This document shows positions 1 to 8,746 of a stretch of 64,000 bases of DNA, in pieces. Both the position numbers and the translations under genes were made by a program. The stretch's first letter is position 1. The number at the start of each line of letters is the position of its first letter. The DNA comes from Stanieria cyanosphaera PCC 7437. Its GTDB lineage: Bacteria > Cyanobacteriota > Cyanobacteriia > Cyanobacteriales > Xenococcaceae. Where the stretch lies: positions 2,000,001 through 2,064,000 of the forward strand of contig NC_019748.1 of assembly GCF_000317575.1 (NCBI RefSeq). The letters run 5' to 3'. The notes beneath the pieces were generated by a model. The model was given only the letters and a program-made list of their open reading frames with translations, did no database searches and was not told where the DNA came from.

Positions 1-1421
1 AAGTCTTTTTCTTTAACTCTTTCAGCAATTACCGCACCGTTTTGACCAGCGTTTTCAGCAATTCTTTTTAGAGGTGCAGTTAAAGCACGAGCAACGATTA
101 AAGCACCTGTTAGAGCTTCGTTAGAAAGGTTGCTATTAGCCCAAGTTTCGAGTTCAGGAGCGAGGTGAGCTAAAGTAGTACCACCACCAGGAACAATACC
201 TTCTTCTACGGCTGCTTTAGTTGCGTTGATTGCGTCTTCTAAACGAAGTTTGCGGTCTTTCATTTCGGTTTCAGTAGCAGCACCTACTTTGACGACAGCT
301 ACACCACCAGCTAATTTAGCTAGGCGTTCTTGAAGTTTTTCTTTGTCGTAGGAAGATTCGGTTTCGTCGATTTGACGGCGAATTTGTTCGCAACGAGCTT
401 TAACAGCTTGTTCGTTACCTTCAGCAACAATGGTGGTGTTGTCTTTAGTAATGGTGATACGACGAGCTTTACCAAGCATATCTACTTTGGTATTTTCTAA
501 TTTTAAGCCCGCATCTTCAGAGATTAATTGACCACCAGTTAGAACAGCGATATCTTCAAGCATTTGCTTACGGCGATCGCCAAAACCAGGAGCTTTTACT
601 GCTGCTACGTTGAGTACGCCACGAAGACGGTTAACAACTAAAGTAGCTAAAGCTTCTTTTTCGATGTCTTCAGCAATAATCATCAAGGGTTTGCCTTGAC
701 GAGCTACTTGTTCTAAAACTGGAACTAAGTCTTGTACTAAAGTGATTTTTTTATCAGTGATCAAGATAAAAGGATCATCGAGAACCGCTTCCATGCGTTC
801 GGTATCAGTGACAAAGTAAGGAGAGGTATAACCTTTGTCAAAGCGCATCCCTTCAGTGATTTCTAATTCGGTAGTCATAGACTTACCTTCTTCAAGGGAA
901 ATCACGCCTTCTTTACCTACTTTATCCATCGCTTGAGCGATCATGCTACCTACTTCGTCGTCGTTACCAGCAGAGATAGCACCAACTTGAGCGATCGCTT
1001 TGGAATCTTCAATTTGCTTGGCGTGTTGAGCAATTTTGTCGACTAAATATTCTGTAGCTTTATCAATTCCGCGTTTGAGAGCGATAGGATTAGCACCGGC
1101 AGCAACGTTGCGTAAGCCTTCTTTGACAATCGCATGAGCGAGAACTGTAGCAGTAGTAGTACCGTCACCTGCCACATCATTAGTTTTGGAAGCAGCTTGA
1201 CGAATTAAAGATACTCCAGTATTTTCAATGTGATCTTCTAATTCGATTTCTTTGGCGATTGTTACCCCATCATTAACGATTTGGGGTGCGCCAAATTTCT
1301 TTTCTAATACTACGTTACGTCCTTTAGGGCCAAGAGTAACTGCAACGGATTCTGCTAAAATATCAATTCCTCGTTCTAAGGCACGGCGTGCTTCGTCGTT
1401 GTAGATAATTGATTTAGCCAT
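1..1421 (-). CDS. groEL: Chaperonin GroEL, 60 kDa subunit (3' end outside window)
   Basis: ATP-dependent chaperonin ring subunit that folds cytosolic proteins together with GroES. The reading frame starts with [18 protein letters not shown] and stays open to the window edge, giving about 473 residues; the C-terminal 70 or so are missing. The nucleotide-binding signature [16 protein letters not shown] is clear near residue 85, and the last visible residues ([11 protein letters not shown]) match the family. It lies 94 bases downstream of groES on the same strand, so it is the groESL-operon copy (cyanobacteria often carry a second, solitary groEL). Expression should follow the CIRCE operator upstream of groES. 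Confidence 0.97.
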   Translation of the reverse strand, partial: MAKSIIYNDEARRALERGIDILAESVAVTLGPKGRNVVLEKKFGAPQIVNDGVTIAKEIELEDHIENTGVSLIRQAASKTNDVAGDGTTTATVLAHAIVKEGLRNVAAGANPIALKRGIDKATEYLVDKIAQHAKQIEDSKAIAQVGAISAGNDDEVGSMIAQAMDKVGKEGVISLEEGKSMTTELEITEGMRFDKGYTSPYFVTDTERMEAVLDDPFILITDKKITLVQDLVPVLEQVARQGKPLMIIAEDIEKEALATLVVNRLRGVLNVAAVKAPGFGDRRKQMLEDIAVLTGGQLISEDAGLKLENTKVDMLGKARRITITKDNTTIVAEGNEQAVKARCEQIRRQIDETESSYDKEKLQERLAKLAGGVAVVKVGAATETEMKDRKLRLEDAINATKAAVEEGIVPGGGTTLAHLAPELETWANSNLSNEALTGALIVARALTAPLKRIAENAGQNGAVIAERVKEKD

Positions 1422-1491
1422 AGGTTTATCTGTTCTTCCTTGAAACTAATATTGTGAACTTGAAAGTAACTTAAATGTTGATGAGATGATT

Positions 1492-1513
1492 GTCAGTTAT
1501 TACTAACTCTGAC
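1492..1513 (-). other. Hairpin in the groES-groEL spacer
   Basis: GTCA-GTTA, loop TTAC, TAAC-TC-TGAC form a small stem-loop just after the groES stop codon. There is no T-run, so it looks like an mRNA processing or stability element and not a terminator. Its function is inferred from position only. Confidence 0.35.
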
Positions 1514-1515
1514 TA

Positions 1516-1827
1516 CTAAGCAACAGATGCTAGAATATCTTTTTCAGATAAAAGAACGTAATCTTCTCCGCCAAGTTTGATATCAGTTCCAGCATATTTG
1601 GAGTAGAGAACTTTATCTCCTACTTTGACTTCCAAAGGTACATTACCGCCATCATCATTGCGTTTACCAGGCCCAACAGCAACTACTTCACCTACTTGAG
1701 GTTTTTCTTTGGCAGTGTCTGGTAAAAGGATACCACCAGAAGTTTTCTCTTCAGAAGCACTGACTTTGACAAATACGCGATCGCCTAAAGGTTTAACTGT
1801 TGAAACATTAATTGAAATAGCTGCCAT
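1516..1827 (-). CDS. groES: Co-chaperonin GroES, 10 kDa subunit
   Basis: Heptameric lid of the GroEL folding chamber. The 103-residue product has the family length and the conserved core [10 protein letters not shown], the mobile loop ([18 protein letters not shown]), GEVVAVGPG, and [13 protein letters not shown]. The ATG start is supported by a strong GGAGGA Shine-Dalgarno sequence eight bases upstream. First gene of the groES-groEL operon; a CIRCE operator sits about 46-72 bases upstream of the start codon, so heat-shock control by HrcA is expected. Confidence 0.98.
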   Translation of the reverse strand: MAAISINVSTVKPLGDRVFVKVSASEEKTSGGILLPDTAKEKPQVGEVVAVGPGKRNDDGGNVPLEVKVGDKVLYSKYAGTDIKLGGEDYVLLSEKDILASVA

Positions 1828-1872
1828 AGACTAATCCTCCAGATATATTTGAGAAGAGAGCTTTCTTTTAAG

Positions 1873-1899
1873 TTAGCACTCTCACCTTCCGAGTGCTAA
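1873..1899 (-). promoter_or_regulatory. CIRCE operator (HrcA binding site)
   Basis: Perfect inverted repeat TTAGCACTC, nine-base spacer, GAGTGCTAA, identical to the CIRCE consensus. It lies directly upstream of groES. HrcA is known to repress groESL through this element; hrcA itself is not in the window. Confidence 0.96.
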
Positions 1900-2245
1900 T
1901 TTAGCTAAATAAGGTAGGAGATGGCAACTGTTTGGATAGTGCGGTTTACCGTACAATCTTGTGACGTTGATTTAAATGTAGATAGCAGTGGCAAAAGAAA
2001 TGAATAAGGGCGATCTCGTGTCTTGCTGTACTTGCAGTGACGCAAATTTTTCTGACAATGATTGACCGTTGATTGTTAACAAATGTTTTTAAATTACAAA
2101 GAAATGCAAAGCAACTACATTTTTTTGTCTTAAATATCAATTTTCAAAATTGATTTTTATATTTTCTTTAGTTTGTTTAAGCTAGTAGTTATATTATTTT
2201 TATAATTAGGGTTGGCAATAATATTCTATTTAGTAAGAAAATATC
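1900..2245. other. Intergenic region upstream of groES and the next plus-strand gene
   Basis: About 350 AT-rich bases between the CIRCE element and the divergently read gene at 2246. It should contain the groESL promoter and the promoter of the plus-strand gene. I see no RNA gene or convincing small gene; the only open frame here (minus strand, 64 codons) has no coding character. Confidence 0.5.
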
Positions 2246-3019
2246 ATGCCTATCATTTATTTATTAATTGTTCTTTTTTGCCTATTTATACTAATTAAAT
2301 ATTGGTATATTTTTGTTTCGTTGATAGCGGGAATTATCGGCTTATATTTAGCAACCAAATTAATTTCATATATTTTACTTCAGCAAAAAATAACTAAAAT
2401 CCAAAATAGCGATGTAGTTTCGATCCCATCTCAAACTCTTTACAGCATTCCAATTGATATTGTTAAAATTCCTGGTGAGCCAAAAAAATCAGTACAGTGG
2501 ATAGTCAAATCTATTCGCCCCGAACTGAATGATGGCATTCTTAATTTTGTAAAATTAGAACATGAAATTAATAAAACAAAATTAATTAAACAAGAAAATC
2601 CCAAAGATACTAATTTTCAAACTATCAAAAAAATCTCTTCACTCACCAAAGAAATTTTTAACAAAATAAATCCTCAAATTACTGAATTAAACAATAAAAA
2701 AAATGAATTAAAAAGATTAGAAAACTTGGTATTGACTTCTAATATTTATCAATCAAAAGCTCAACTTTATTCAAGAGCAGGAGTGCAAGTACAACAACTA
2801 ATTCAAACCACAGAAGATTTAAAACATGAATATTCACAAGTGATCCGAGAAGAGTTAATCAATGCAGAATTATGTAGATTTGATCCAGAAAGCATCTCAC
2901 ATTTTCTAGAAGAGAAAATAGTTTTACAAGCAAAATACGAAGCAATTAGAACTCAATGTCAAGATCTAAAAAATGAAATAGAAGCTTACACAAACTTAAC
3001 CAAACAAAGCTCTGTTTAA
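2246..3019 (+). CDS. Hypothetical membrane-anchored coiled-coil protein
   Basis: I do not recognise the family. The 257-residue product begins with one or two hydrophobic segments (roughly residues 2-50, MPIIYLLIVLFCLFILIKYW onward) and continues with a soluble, charged, Lys/Glu/Asn-rich region predicted to be helical or coiled coil (about 90-255). This would be an inner-membrane anchor with a long cytoplasmic helical domain. Base composition is very AT-rich. It stands alone: divergent from groES and convergent with the decayed PIN gene. No clear Shine-Dalgarno sequence precedes the ATG. Confidence 0.6.
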   Translation: MPIIYLLIVLFCLFILIKYWYIFVSLIAGIIGLYLATKLISYILLQQKITKIQNSDVVSIPSQTLYSIPIDIVKIPGEPKKSVQWIVKSIRPELNDGILNFVKLEHEINKTKLIKQENPKDTNFQTIKKISSLTKEIFNKINPQITELNNKKNELKRLENLVLTSNIYQSKAQLYSRAGVQVQQLIQTTEDLKHEYSQVIREELINAELCRFDPESISHFLEEKIVLQAKYEAIRTQCQDLKNEIEAYTNLTKQSSV

Positions 3020-3052
3020 AAAAATTAAAATCAGCCGTTTTCAGTTGAAGTT

Positions 3053-3433
3053 TTAAAAAGTAAGTGTTATTTTTCTAATGATCAGTAGAGCGATCGCAAA
3101 AACCTTATCTTGCCATTGTTTTGCTTCAGTAAAATAACTTAAATGCTTGACATTAGTAGTAGCTACTGCAATATATCTACCAGGATATTTTTCAGTTAGT
3201 AGTTGCCATTGGGTGCAGATAATTATATCAACGTCGAGACTTTTTTCATCTGCTGTAGGGATTTCTTGAGTTGTAGCTGTTGCCCATAATTCAGCTGCTT
3301 TTGACAACACTTCAGAAGTTAAAGGTAGGAAGGTTACAATATTTTTCAGTTCGTCTAAACTTTCAATACTATTAATATTTGATTTTTTCTGAGACTCCAA
3401 AATAAAGCTTCTTCTAACTTCATAGTCACAGAT
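3053..3433 (-). pseudogene. PIN-domain (VapC-like) toxin remnant, N-terminus lost
   Basis: The frame retains the C-terminal two thirds of a PIN-domain RNase toxin: DYEVRR, SIESLDELKNI, LPLTSEVLSKAAELWA, the acidic motif IPTADEKSLDVDIIICTQ and ATTNVKHLSYF. The N-terminal strand with the first catalytic Asp (typically LLDTNI) is absent. Homologous sequence can be read without a start codon back to about 3433 and then stops matching. An artificial TTG start at 3400 would yield 115 residues, but an intact toxin has about 140-150. No antitoxin is adjacent. It is probably a dead remnant of a toxin-antitoxin module. Confidence 0.75.
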
Positions 3434-3539
3434 AGTTGTCTGAAAAGTATAAAATGTCGTCCTGAACGCAGTGAAGGATCAGCGCAGCGATTGCGAAGCG
3501 AAACATCTCAGCGCATCAGCCAGAAAGATAGATTCTTGA

Positions 3540-3580
3540 GGGGCTGTCGCTGGAATTTACTTCCAGCGTTTAAACGCCCC
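3540..3580. repeat. Imperfect palindrome / repeat-derived spacer
   Basis: Inner perfect arms CGCTGGAA (3548-3555) and TTCCAGCG (3561-3568) around TTTAC, with outer arms GGGGC (3540-3544) and GCCCC (3576-3580). The preceding bases (3462-3520) resemble REP-like spacer DNA (CCTGAACGCAGTGAAGGATC, GCGAAGCGAAAC). It looks like a small dispersed non-autonomous repeat inserted between the PIN remnant and the next gene. Confidence 0.5.
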
Positions 3581-3678
3581 GTCGTTCCGTTTCACTCCAC
3601 TTCATTATGACAAATGAGACTTTTCAGATCTCCTCTGAGGGTTTCAAACTCATTAACATAAAAAGGAGTTTATAAATA

Positions 3679-5661
3679 TTGAAAATATTTGGCTTGTTTC
3701 AATTAAATTTAAAAGTATTTATCATCAAATTTTTATTACTTTTATCTTGTTGCTGGCTAATTATAGGATTAGGAAATTTAGAGCATAATTTAGCTTGGGC
3801 TGAAACTAAAACTTTATTAACCTTAGAAATTTTGCAATCTCGGATTGAACAGCCAATTCAAAAAGAAGGAATAGATACAATTGATTTAAGTAATTTTATT
3901 ATTGATTTAAGTAATAAAAATCCCGAATTTAATCAACAATTTTATCAACAACTCCAAACTAAATTAATTCGTAGCAACAAACCCATTGTTTTAGATTTTA
4001 GTCAAACACTTATTAAAGGGAAATTTGAGGCTAAAGATTTAGGTATTTCAACTCGTTTAGCTGAAGGAGCTTTATCATCTTTATTAAATCCCTTGGAACA
4101 AGAAACTATCAAAGAATATAGTCAGCTATCTCTTCAACCAGGAGAACAAATTCCAACAGTTAATATAATTAGAAGTGGATTAAAGTTTCAGCAAACTGAA
4201 TTTACAGATCAAGTAGATTTTAATAATAGTTTTTGTTTACAAAAAATTATTGCTACAGAAGCAAAATTTAGACAAGAATCTAATTGGATTAATAGTATTT
4301 TTGTTCGAGAAATAGATTTTAGTAATACTCGTTTTCAGAAGGAAGCAAATTTTAGTTATAGTAATTTTGGTAGTAAGGTAAAATTTGTAGGTGGACAATT
4401 TTTAGCTCAGGCAAACTTTAATAATAGTTATTTTCAAAATAAGCTTGATTTTCAGTCGGCAAGTTTTGAACAGTTATTAGATTTTAATAATAGTAATTTT
4501 GAGGGATTAGTTAATTTAAGTAAGAGCGATTTTAAACAAAGAGTTATTTTTATTAAAAGTAGATTTCAAGAATCTCTCTTAATGATTAATAGTATTTTTG
4601 AAGGGATGGTTGATTTTCGGGATACTTTTTTTAAAAAGCCAATTGATTTACAAGATTCAATTATTTTAGAACAAATTAATTTAAGTAATGCAGTTTTTGC
4701 TCCTCAGACAAAAATTAATGTGGCTGGGTTAGGTTTTGATTCTGATGTTGCCAAAATTATTGGAGAGACTGGAATAATTGGGAAAATTATTAATGTGCCA
4801 ATTTTAGAAGGTAATGAAATTATTTTACGCAATTTAATTAGAAACTTTCGGAGATTAGAACAAATACCTGACGCTAATCAACTTGAATATCAAAGAGAAA
4901 AACTTAGACTGAAACAATTAGGTAGTCAAATTATTGCTGTTAGTTGGCAAACTATTTTTAGTTTAAGTTGGCTTGGCAAAATTTTGGCTTGGTTGGGATT
5001 AAGTTTGGTTTTATTGTTAGGAAATTATGGCACAAACTTTAGTTTAGTGTTTGCCGTCGGGTTAATTGCGATCGCATTTTTTAGTTTATTATTTTGGTTT
5101 GTTGATCGCTATCGTCGTCGTGTACCCAAACCAATTGTACCGAACCGCTATGAAACTATTTGTATTGTAAGTAGTTATTGGGCATTAACTTTATTTGGCA
5201 TCATTGGAATTTTTCAAGCTACCGACCGACCTTGGTTAACTTTAGCTTGTTTAGCCATAATTCTATTACCAATTCCTGCTCTTTTATTAATTCGTCTTTA
5301 TTCTCAAGGACGCTATCACAATCTACTTGACCTTACTTATTTTGTCGAAGACGGTTCAATGCGTCAATTTCGGTTAATGTTGGGACGTTTACCAATCATA
5401 CCAAGATTTCCCTTTTTTCGCGATCGCTATGAACCTATTTTATGGGAGAGAAAATGGAATTGGCTTAATTATTACGATTTGAGTTTAAATAATTTATTAA
5501 AATTTGGTTTTAATGATATTCGCTTACGCGATCGCGATTTGCCAGGTATTGTTGCGACTTTAGTATGGTATCAGTGGGCGTTAGGAGTACTGTATATCAT
5601 TTTGTTGTTGTGGACTCTTTCACGAACCATTCCAGGATTAAATTTATTAATTTATTTTTAA
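3679..5661 (+). CDS. Pentapeptide-repeat membrane protein
   Basis: The 660-residue product has an N-terminal hydrophobic segment (about 8-35) like a signal peptide or anchor, a region of degenerate pentapeptide repeats of the (A/L)(D/N)FxxSxF type from about residue 165 to 345 (for example FNNSYFQNKLDFQSASF), and a C-terminal half with about five hydrophobic helices (roughly 425-475, 495-545, 630-655). Pentapeptide repeats fold as a right-handed beta helix; the fusion to a membrane domain suggests an envelope protein, but no function is known. The TTG start at 3679 is favoured by an AAGGAG sequence 12 bases upstream; no ATG precedes the signal segment. Confidence 0.7.
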   Translation: MKIFGLFQLNLKVFIIKFLLLLSCCWLIIGLGNLEHNLAWAETKTLLTLEILQSRIEQPIQKEGIDTIDLSNFIIDLSNKNPEFNQQFYQQLQTKLIRSNKPIVLDFSQTLIKGKFEAKDLGISTRLAEGALSSLLNPLEQETIKEYSQLSLQPGEQIPTVNIIRSGLKFQQTEFTDQVDFNNSFCLQKIIATEAKFRQESNWINSIFVREIDFSNTRFQKEANFSYSNFGSKVKFVGGQFLAQANFNNSYFQNKLDFQSASFEQLLDFNNSNFEGLVNLSKSDFKQRVIFIKSRFQESLLMINSIFEGMVDFRDTFFKKPIDLQDSIILEQINLSNAVFAPQTKINVAGLGFDSDVAKIIGETGIIGKIINVPILEGNEIILRNLIRNFRRLEQIPDANQLEYQREKLRLKQLGSQIIAVSWQTIFSLSWLGKILAWLGLSLVLLLGNYGTNFSLVFAVGLIAIAFFSLLFWFVDRYRRRVPKPIVPNRYETICIVSSYWALTLFGIIGIFQATDRPWLTLACLAIILLPIPALLLIRLYSQGRYHNLLDLTYFVEDGSMRQFRLMLGRLPIIPRFPFFRDRYEPILWERKWNWLNYYDLSLNNLLKFGFNDIRLRDRDLPGIVATLVWYQWALGVLYIILLLWTLSRTIPGLNLLIYF

Positions 5662-5678
5662 TAGTCATTGATCATTGG

Positions 5679-5708
5679 CGTAGAGACGTAACATGTTACG
5701 TCTCTACG
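5679..5708. repeat. Perfect 30-bp dispersed palindrome
   Basis: CGTAGAGACGTAACA followed by its exact reverse complement. It lies 18 bases after the pentapeptide gene and may act as a transcription end. Related palindromes occur at 50853-50882 and 52857-52886, and a half copy near 31400, so it is a member of a dispersed family of the GTAGAGACGT type. Confidence 0.8.
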
Positions 5709-5831
5709 GGTTGTAATTACCGAACGCATCTATACGGTAACCCTTGCCTCTTAGTCTATCTAGAGTAGTATTAAGTAATTTTACAATTATGAAAAGATAC
5801 AAATAACTTTGAATATATAAATCGTCTAAAA

Positions 5832-7712
5832 ATGAGTGTTAAAAATAAACCTCCCGGCTCGCGGTCGCGCTTAATTTCTAATATTCTGTTTTTAATAGCA
5901 GGGTTATTTTTATTTGTTAATCTCTTTTTTCCGCAACTGTTTGGTAATCAGATTCCTCAAGTTCCCTATAGCTTGTTTATCGATCAAGTAAACGACGGCA
6001 ATGTAGCAAGGGTATCGGTTGGACAGAATGAGATTATCTACGAAGTCAAAGGAGAAAATGACCAACAACCCCAAATTTTCCGCACTAACCCAATCTTTGA
6101 TTTAGAACTACCACAACGTTTAGAGAGTAAAGGAGTAGAATTTGCTGCTGCACCTCCACCGAAGAATAATTGGTTAGGTAGTATTTTAAGTTGGGTAATT
6201 CCTCCCATTATTTTTGTAGCTATCTGGCAATTTTTCCTTAGTCGTAGTGCTGGTGGTGGCGCACAAGGCGCACTATCTTTTACTAAAAGTCGGGCAAAAG
6301 TCTATGTTGAAGGCGACTCAACCAAAGTTACTTTTGACGATGTAGCTGGCGTAGAAGAAGCTAAAGTTGAATTAACCGAAATTGTCGAATTTCTCAAAAC
6401 ACCAGAACGTTATAAAGCTATTGGCGCAAGAATTCCTAAAGGGGTGTTGTTAGTAGGGCCTCCAGGAACAGGTAAAACTCTACTTGCTAAAGCTGTTGCA
6501 GGAGAAGCTGGCGTACCTTTCTTTAGTATTTCTGGTTCAGAATTTGTCGAATTATTTGTCGGTGCTGGTGCAGCTAGAGTTAGAGATTTATTTGAACAGG
6601 CAAAACAAAAAGCTCCCTGTATTATCTTTATAGATGAGTTAGATGCGATCGGTAAATCTCGTGCTGGTAGTGGTGGTTTTGTTGGTGGTAATGATGAAAG
6701 GGAACAAACCCTCAACCAACTTCTAAGCGAAATGGATGGTTTTGCTGCTGGAGATGCCACAGTGATTGTTTTAGCTGCCACTAACCGTCCCGAAACTCTC
6801 GATCCTGCTTTGTTACGTCCAGGAAGATTTGACCGTCAAGTTTTGGTAGATCGTCCTGATTTAGCTGGTCGTCAGAAGATCTTAGAAATTTATGCAGCTA
6901 AAATTAGATTAGATGTCGATGTCGATCTTCGTCAAATTGCTACTCGTACTCCTGGTTTTGCTGGTGCAGACTTAGCTAACTTAGTTAATGAAGCTGCTTT
7001 ACTTGCTGCCAGAAATAAACGAGAAACAGTAACTCAGGCAGACTTTAACGAAGCAATTGAAAGAGTAGTTGCTGGTTTAGAAAAGAAAAGCCGAGTTCTT
7101 AATGAGAAAGAGAAGAAAATCGTTGCTTATCATGAAGTTGGTCACGCCTTAGTTGGTGCAGTTATGCCTGGTGGTGGTAAAGTCGCTAAAATCTCCATCG
7201 TTCCCCGTGGGATGGCAGCTTTGGGTTATACCTTACAAATGCCTACCGAAGACCGTTTCTTAATGTCTGAATCAGAATTACGCGATCAAATTGCAACCCT
7301 TCTCGGTGGACGAGCAGCAGAAGAGGTCGTTTTTGGTAGCATTACCACAGGTGCATCAAACGATTTGCAAAGAGCTACTGATTTAGCCGAAAGAATGGTT
7401 ACTACTTACGGCATGAGTAAGATTTTAGGGCCTCTAGCTTATGAAAAAGGACAGCAAAACAACTTCCTCGGTGATGGTATGATGAATCCACGTCGCATGG
7501 TAAGTGATGACACTGCCAAAGCGATCGATGAAGAAGTTAAAGAAATAGTCGAAACTGCTCATCAACAAGCTTTAGACATTCTTAACCAAAATCGTAATTT
7601 ACTTGAACAAATTGCTCAACAAATCCTGGAAGTGGAAGTGATTGAAGGAGAAAAACTACAAAGTTTACTTCAACAAGCACAATTACCAGAAAAACAAATG
7701 GCTCAAGTTTAA
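5832..7712 (+). CDS. ftsH: ATP-dependent zinc metalloprotease FtsH
   Basis: Membrane-bound AAA+ protease that degrades damaged or unassembled membrane proteins, including photosystem subunits in cyanobacteria. The 626 residues show TM helix 1 (about 15-35), a periplasmic/lumenal domain, TM helix 2 (about 117-137), Walker A GPPGTGKT (209-216), Walker B IIFIDELDAI (264-273), the second region of homology ending RPGRFDRQ, and the zinc-binding HEVGH (434-438). All catalytic residues are present. Cyanobacteria carry about four paralogues; the KSRAGSGGF insert after Walker B and the GQQNNFLGDG stretch suggest the FtsH1/FtsH4-like group and not FtsH2/FtsH3, but I cannot assign the number. It is transcribed alone. 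Confidence 0.96.
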   Translation: MSVKNKPPGSRSRLISNILFLIAGLFLFVNLFFPQLFGNQIPQVPYSLFIDQVNDGNVARVSVGQNEIIYEVKGENDQQPQIFRTNPIFDLELPQRLESKGVEFAAAPPPKNNWLGSILSWVIPPIIFVAIWQFFLSRSAGGGAQGALSFTKSRAKVYVEGDSTKVTFDDVAGVEEAKVELTEIVEFLKTPERYKAIGARIPKGVLLVGPPGTGKTLLAKAVAGEAGVPFFSISGSEFVELFVGAGAARVRDLFEQAKQKAPCIIFIDELDAIGKSRAGSGGFVGGNDEREQTLNQLLSEMDGFAAGDATVIVLAATNRPETLDPALLRPGRFDRQVLVDRPDLAGRQKILEIYAAKIRLDVDVDLRQIATRTPGFAGADLANLVNEAALLAARNKRETVTQADFNEAIERVVAGLEKKSRVLNEKEKKIVAYHEVGHALVGAVMPGGGKVAKISIVPRGMAALGYTLQMPTEDRFLMSESELRDQIATLLGGRAAEEVVFGSITTGASNDLQRATDLAERMVTTYGMSKILGPLAYEKGQQNNFLGDGMMNPRRMVSDDTAKAIDEEVKEIVETAHQQALDILNQNRNLLEQIAQQILEVEVIEGEKLQSLLQQAQLPEKQMAQV

Positions 7713-7729
7713 TTTTTTTGTTAAAAGTT

Positions 7730-7762
7730 AAGGGAGTAGAGGCACTAAATCCTTGCTCCCTT
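7730..7762 (+). terminator. Likely terminator of ftsH
   Basis: AAGGGAG (7730-7736) pairs with CTCCCTT (7756-7762) across a 19-base loop, 17 bases after the ftsH stop codon. The T-tract after it is weak, so factor-independent termination is only plausible. Confidence 0.45.
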
Positions 7763-7868
7763 TATGCTTATCTTACTTTGATCTAATCCTATTGCCATAA
7801 ATGATTATAGAACCTGTATGCCTCTTTGAAAGGGTATCTTAGAAAATCTGTAGCGCGAGGAGCATTTT

Positions 7869-8285
7869 TTGAAGAAGTACTATCTTACCCCTGCAACTTT
7901 GCCAAATTGGAGTAACTACTTCTCTCAAGTGGCTGTAGTTGAAAAGAATGGTATCAAAATGATTTACATAGCTGGACAAGTTGGAGTTGACAATCAAAAG
8001 AATCTAGTTGGCAACGGTAAATTACGAGACCAAGTGGAACAAACATTTAGAAATCTTCAAACAGCGTTAGAAAGTGTTGAGGCGACAATCGCAGATATTA
8101 TTAAAATGAATATTTATGTGGTTAATTATCAGCCTGAAGATGCAGAGATAATTGGTGAGGTGCTACAGCAATACTTCAGTATGGGTCAACTTCCAGCAAT
8201 GTCTCTGATTGGCGTACAAGCCCTAGCTGAGGAGAAATTTCTCGTAGAAGTCGATGCTGAAGCTGTGGTAAACGGTGATGGATAG
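7869..8285 (+). CDS. RidA/YjgF family protein
   Basis: The 138 residues match the RidA (YjgF/YER057c/UK114) fold: IYIAGQVGVD, the helix LRDQVEQTFRNLQTALESVEA, the strand VVNYQPED and the terminal VEVDAEAVV. Canonical RidA proteins are trimeric imine/enamine deaminases that use an Arg in a P-x-R-S/T motif; here the corresponding stretch reads GQLPAMSLIGV, so the Arg is replaced by Met. Deaminase activity is therefore doubtful and a ligand-binding role is possible. The start is a TTG with a GAGGAG about 10 bases upstream. It lies between ftsH and an attC-like site, which begins 37 bases after its stop codon, the arrangement expected of an integron cassette. Confidence 0.85.
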   Translation: MKKYYLTPATLPNWSNYFSQVAVVEKNGIKMIYIAGQVGVDNQKNLVGNGKLRDQVEQTFRNLQTALESVEATIADIIKMNIYVVNYQPEDAEIIGEVLQQYFSMGQLPAMSLIGVQALAEEKFLVEVDAEAVVNGDG

Positions 8286-8322
8286 ATGTAGGAAGTTTTA
8301 AACATGTTTGTAGAGGCAGCAG

Positions 8323-8402
8323 GCTAACAAGTGCGTTGCAGCGGAATGATGTCTTTTGTGCTTGGTTCAATGCTAATTGCATCCCCTGAACGCAGTCGTT
8401 AA
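8323..8402. other. attC-like recombination site (integron cassette end), possibly decayed
   Basis: The left arm TAACAAGTGCGTTGCAGCGG (8325-8344) is imperfectly complementary to the right arm CCCCTGAACGCAGTCGTTA (8383-8401). The outer boxes GGCTAAC and GTTAAG flank an unpaired three-base spacer, an inner TGCGTT/AACGCA stem and a one-base bulge; this is the architecture of attC (R''/L''/L'/R'). The 38-base apex carries a small ATGC/GCAT hairpin. No integron integrase gene is in the window. The last base of the R' box deviates from GTTRRRY, so activity is uncertain. Confidence 0.5.
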
Positions 8403-8575
8403 GAAAAAAATGTAACTAAATGTACCCATATCAAGCAATTTGTCAAAGTCTTGCTAGAAAGCGATCGCCAAAAATTTTTCAACCAGTTCAAAAGCGCGAT
8501 CGCATTGTTCATATCCCTTGATCAATTTGAGACAATAATAATCAAGATGACTAAATCAGTATCAGTTTTGAAATT

Positions 8576-8746
8576 ATGCCAACATTAGAAGAAATTAAAC
8601 AAATGATCTTTCAGTTACCGATACAAGAACAAATAATACTAATGGAAGATTTAGAAGAAAAACTAGAAACTCTACAAATAATGCAACTAGCCGAAACTGG
8701 TTTTACAGAATGGAATGACGAGGAAGAAGATATCTATGATGTCTAA
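8576..8746 (+). CDS. Small acidic antitoxin of a MazF/PemK-type pair
   Basis: A 56-residue frame starting MPTLEEIKQMIFQLPIQEQI and ending EEEDIYDV. It is short, helical and very acidic at the C-terminus. Its last bases overlap the start of the MazF-like gene by 8-11 bases, the usual antitoxin-toxin arrangement with translational coupling. The family resembles small cyanobacterial antitoxin-like proteins with a LExLxxxI repeat and no obvious DNA-binding domain. The role is inferred from size, charge and position. Confidence 0.75.
   Translation: MPTLEEIKQMIFQLPIQEQIILMEDLEEKLETLQIMQLAETGFTEWNDEEEDIYDV

Noticed and set aside
1946-2140. 64-codon minus-strand open frame upstream of groES
   Set aside because: No ribosome site and Cys/His-rich composition without a motif; it lies in the expected promoter region.
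8176-8382. Minus-strand open frame covering the attC-like site
   Set aside because: Overlaps the RidA-like gene and the folded site; no family resemblance.
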